From: Magicicada septendecula | Taxonomy: Eukaryota; Arthropoda; Insecta; Hemiptera; Cicadidae | DNA: 64,000 nt | Assembly (NCBI GenBank): GCA_034769895.1 | Contig: CM068372.1 | Span: 436,546,958 to 436,610,957 of the forward strand | Direction: 5' to 3' | Part shown: positions 63,229 through 64,000 of the stretch, in pieces | Layout of the letters: each line of letters starts with the position of its first letter | Position numbering within the stretch: position 1 is the first letter of the stretch | Translations under genes and position numbers: made by a program | Notes under the pieces: model-generated | Told to the model about the DNA's origin: nothing | Databases searched by the model: none | The model's input: only the letters and a program-made list of their open reading frames with translations

Positions 63229-64000
63229 TATTTTCTGTCAAGATATCGTATATACGGATGTCATACGTTACGTGCATTCTTTAAAAAATATATTCCAAGT
63301 CCGCGTGTCACTGGTCAGTTCAAAGAAGGAAATTAATAAATTCCAACTTTTCGCTGCTCAAGACATAAGGAATTTGTATTAAGTTTATATTTTCTGTCAA
63401 GATATCGTATATACGGATGTCATACGTTACGTGCATTCATTAAAAAATATATTCCAAATCCGCGTGTTTCTGGTCAGTTCAAAGAAGGAAATTAATAAAT
63501 TCCAACTTTTCGCTGCTCAAGACATAAAGAATTTGTATTATGTTTATATTTTCTGTCAAGATATCGTATATACTAATGTCATACGTTACGTGCATTCATT
63601 GAAAAATATATTCCAAGTCCGCGTGTCACTGGTCAGTTCAATGAAGGAAATTAATAAATTCCAACTTTTCGCTGCTCAAGACATGAGGAATTTGTATTAT
63701 GTTTATATTTTCTGTCAAGATATCGTATATACGAATGTCATACGTTACGTGCATTCATTAAAAAATATATTCCAAGACCGCGTGTCACTGGTCAGTTCAA
63801 AGAAGGAAATTAATAAATTCCAAATTTTCGCTGCTCAAGACATGAGGAATTTGTATTATGTTTATATTTTCTGTCAAGATATCGTATATACGGATGTCAT
63901 ACGTTACGTGCATTCTTTAAAAAATATATTCCAAGTGCGCGGGTCACTGGTCAGTTCAAAGAAAGAAATTAATACATTCCAACTTTTCGCTGCTCAAGAC
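63229..64000 (+). repeat. Start of long repeat copy 3, cut by the window edge
   Basis: From about 63.2 kb the monomer order matches 49.55 kb (offset 13,662) and 57.03 kb (offset 6,196). Shared markers are the stop ending near 63,382, the 'gcgtgtttctgg' monomer, 'cataaagaatttg', 'atactaatgtcat', 'attcattgaaaaat', 'ttcaatgaagg', 'gacatgagg', 'caagaccgcg' and 'gtgcgcgggtcac' near 63,934. Like copy 2, and unlike copy 1, it retains the 'ttcaatgaagg' monomer and has 'gacatgagg' in the following monomer (about 63,839). It is therefore closer to copy 2. The window ends 75 bases into a monomer. Confidence 0.8.

Larger units (their letters stand above)
1..64000 (+). repeat. Satellite DNA array, 159-bp monomer, about 402 tandem copies
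   Basis: The landmark 'atattccaag' at base 1 returns at 160 and then about every 159 bases to 63,926, which gives about 402 whole monomers and a 75-base partial one. The net drift over this distance is only +7 bases, although individual monomers of 158, 159, 161, 162 and one of 167 bp occur. All monomers point the same way. No interruption by unique DNA or a mobile element was found. The common monomer has 26 C and 26 G in 159 bases (32.7% G+C). Its parts in order are an 'ccgcgtgtcactgg' block, an A-rich purine stretch, 'ttcgctgctcaagac', a T-rich stretch, the palindromic 'gatatcgtatatacg' block, 'catacgttacgtgcat' and a six-A run. Long homogeneous arrays of this type are typical of eukaryotic heterochromatin. 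The family is not recognised, so a centromeric role is inference only. Confidence 0.98.

Noticed and set aside
1-64000. CRISPR array
   Set aside because: The 159-bp unit repeats directly without unique spacers and is far longer than CRISPR repeats. No cas genes are present.
1-64000. Tandem transposon or rDNA spacer origin
   Set aside because: No terminal repeats, coding remnants, rRNA genes or tRNA-like boxes were seen in the monomer. Derivation from a mobile element cannot be supported from this window.
1-64000. Shorter ancestral sub-repeat inside the monomer
   Set aside because: Only weak internal similarity was found ('ctcaagacat' against 'gtcaagatat', 39 bases apart, and 'acgttacgt'). 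This is not enough to propose a shorter founder unit.
1-64000. Telomeric repeats or a subtelomere edge
   Set aside because: No TTAGGG, TTAGG or TTTAGGG type tandem runs were seen on either strand.

Overview
The whole 64 kb window is one uninterrupted satellite DNA array. A monomer of 159 bp (about 33% G+C) repeats head to tail about 402 times from the first base to the last, always in the same orientation. I see no unique sequence, gene, RNA gene, transposon, inversion or telomeric repeat. Both window edges lie inside the array, so its true length and flanks are unknown. Such an array points to a eukaryotic chromosome, most plausibly a centromeric, pericentromeric or other heterochromatic block. 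I do not recognise the monomer and cannot name the organism.

Layout. About 1-18.0 kb is dominated by a 17-monomer higher-order repeat (HOR) of 2,704 bp. It is nearly perfect at 11.5-18.0 kb, with older edited copies at 1-2.6 kb and 7.4-9.4 kb. Between these lie a 954-bp six-monomer duplication (3.5-5.0 kb) and a pair of related blocks (6.0-7.4 and 9.5-11.2 kb). From 18.0 to 26.0 kb there is a 3,182-bp (20-monomer) long-range duplication, a 479-bp trimer duplication and mixed monomers. From 26.0 to 28.8 kb short HORs of 7 and 6 monomers (1,116 and 957 bp) repeat, and related pieces continue to about 35.5 kb. From 35.6 to 40.5 kb a 16-monomer, 2,541-bp HOR is present in nearly two copies. From 40.5 to 49.6 kb the array is a mosaic of partial duplications (offsets 477, 4,290 and 2,700 bp). 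From 49.6 kb to the end a very long repeat of about 7.47 kb (47 monomers) is present in one full copy, one edited copy and the start of a third.

Two monomer dialects meet near 36 kb. Left-side markers (CACGTG-creating variants, a nine-T insertion, a +2 bp cassette) stop by about 35.5 kb. Right-side markers (for example cacaggtcag, gctaaagacag, tttgctgtcaag) begin between about 36.5 and 44 kb.

Because 159 is divisible by 3, one frame stays open through a typical monomer and yields many repetitive open frames with a 53-residue period. Recurrent TAA and TGA variants and 1-2 bp indels break this frame throughout, and no plausible gene structure surrounds it. I therefore call no coding sequence. 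The biological interest is the record of unequal exchange and segmental amplification: HORs of 6, 7, 16, 17, 20 and 47 monomers, with visible chimeric junctions.
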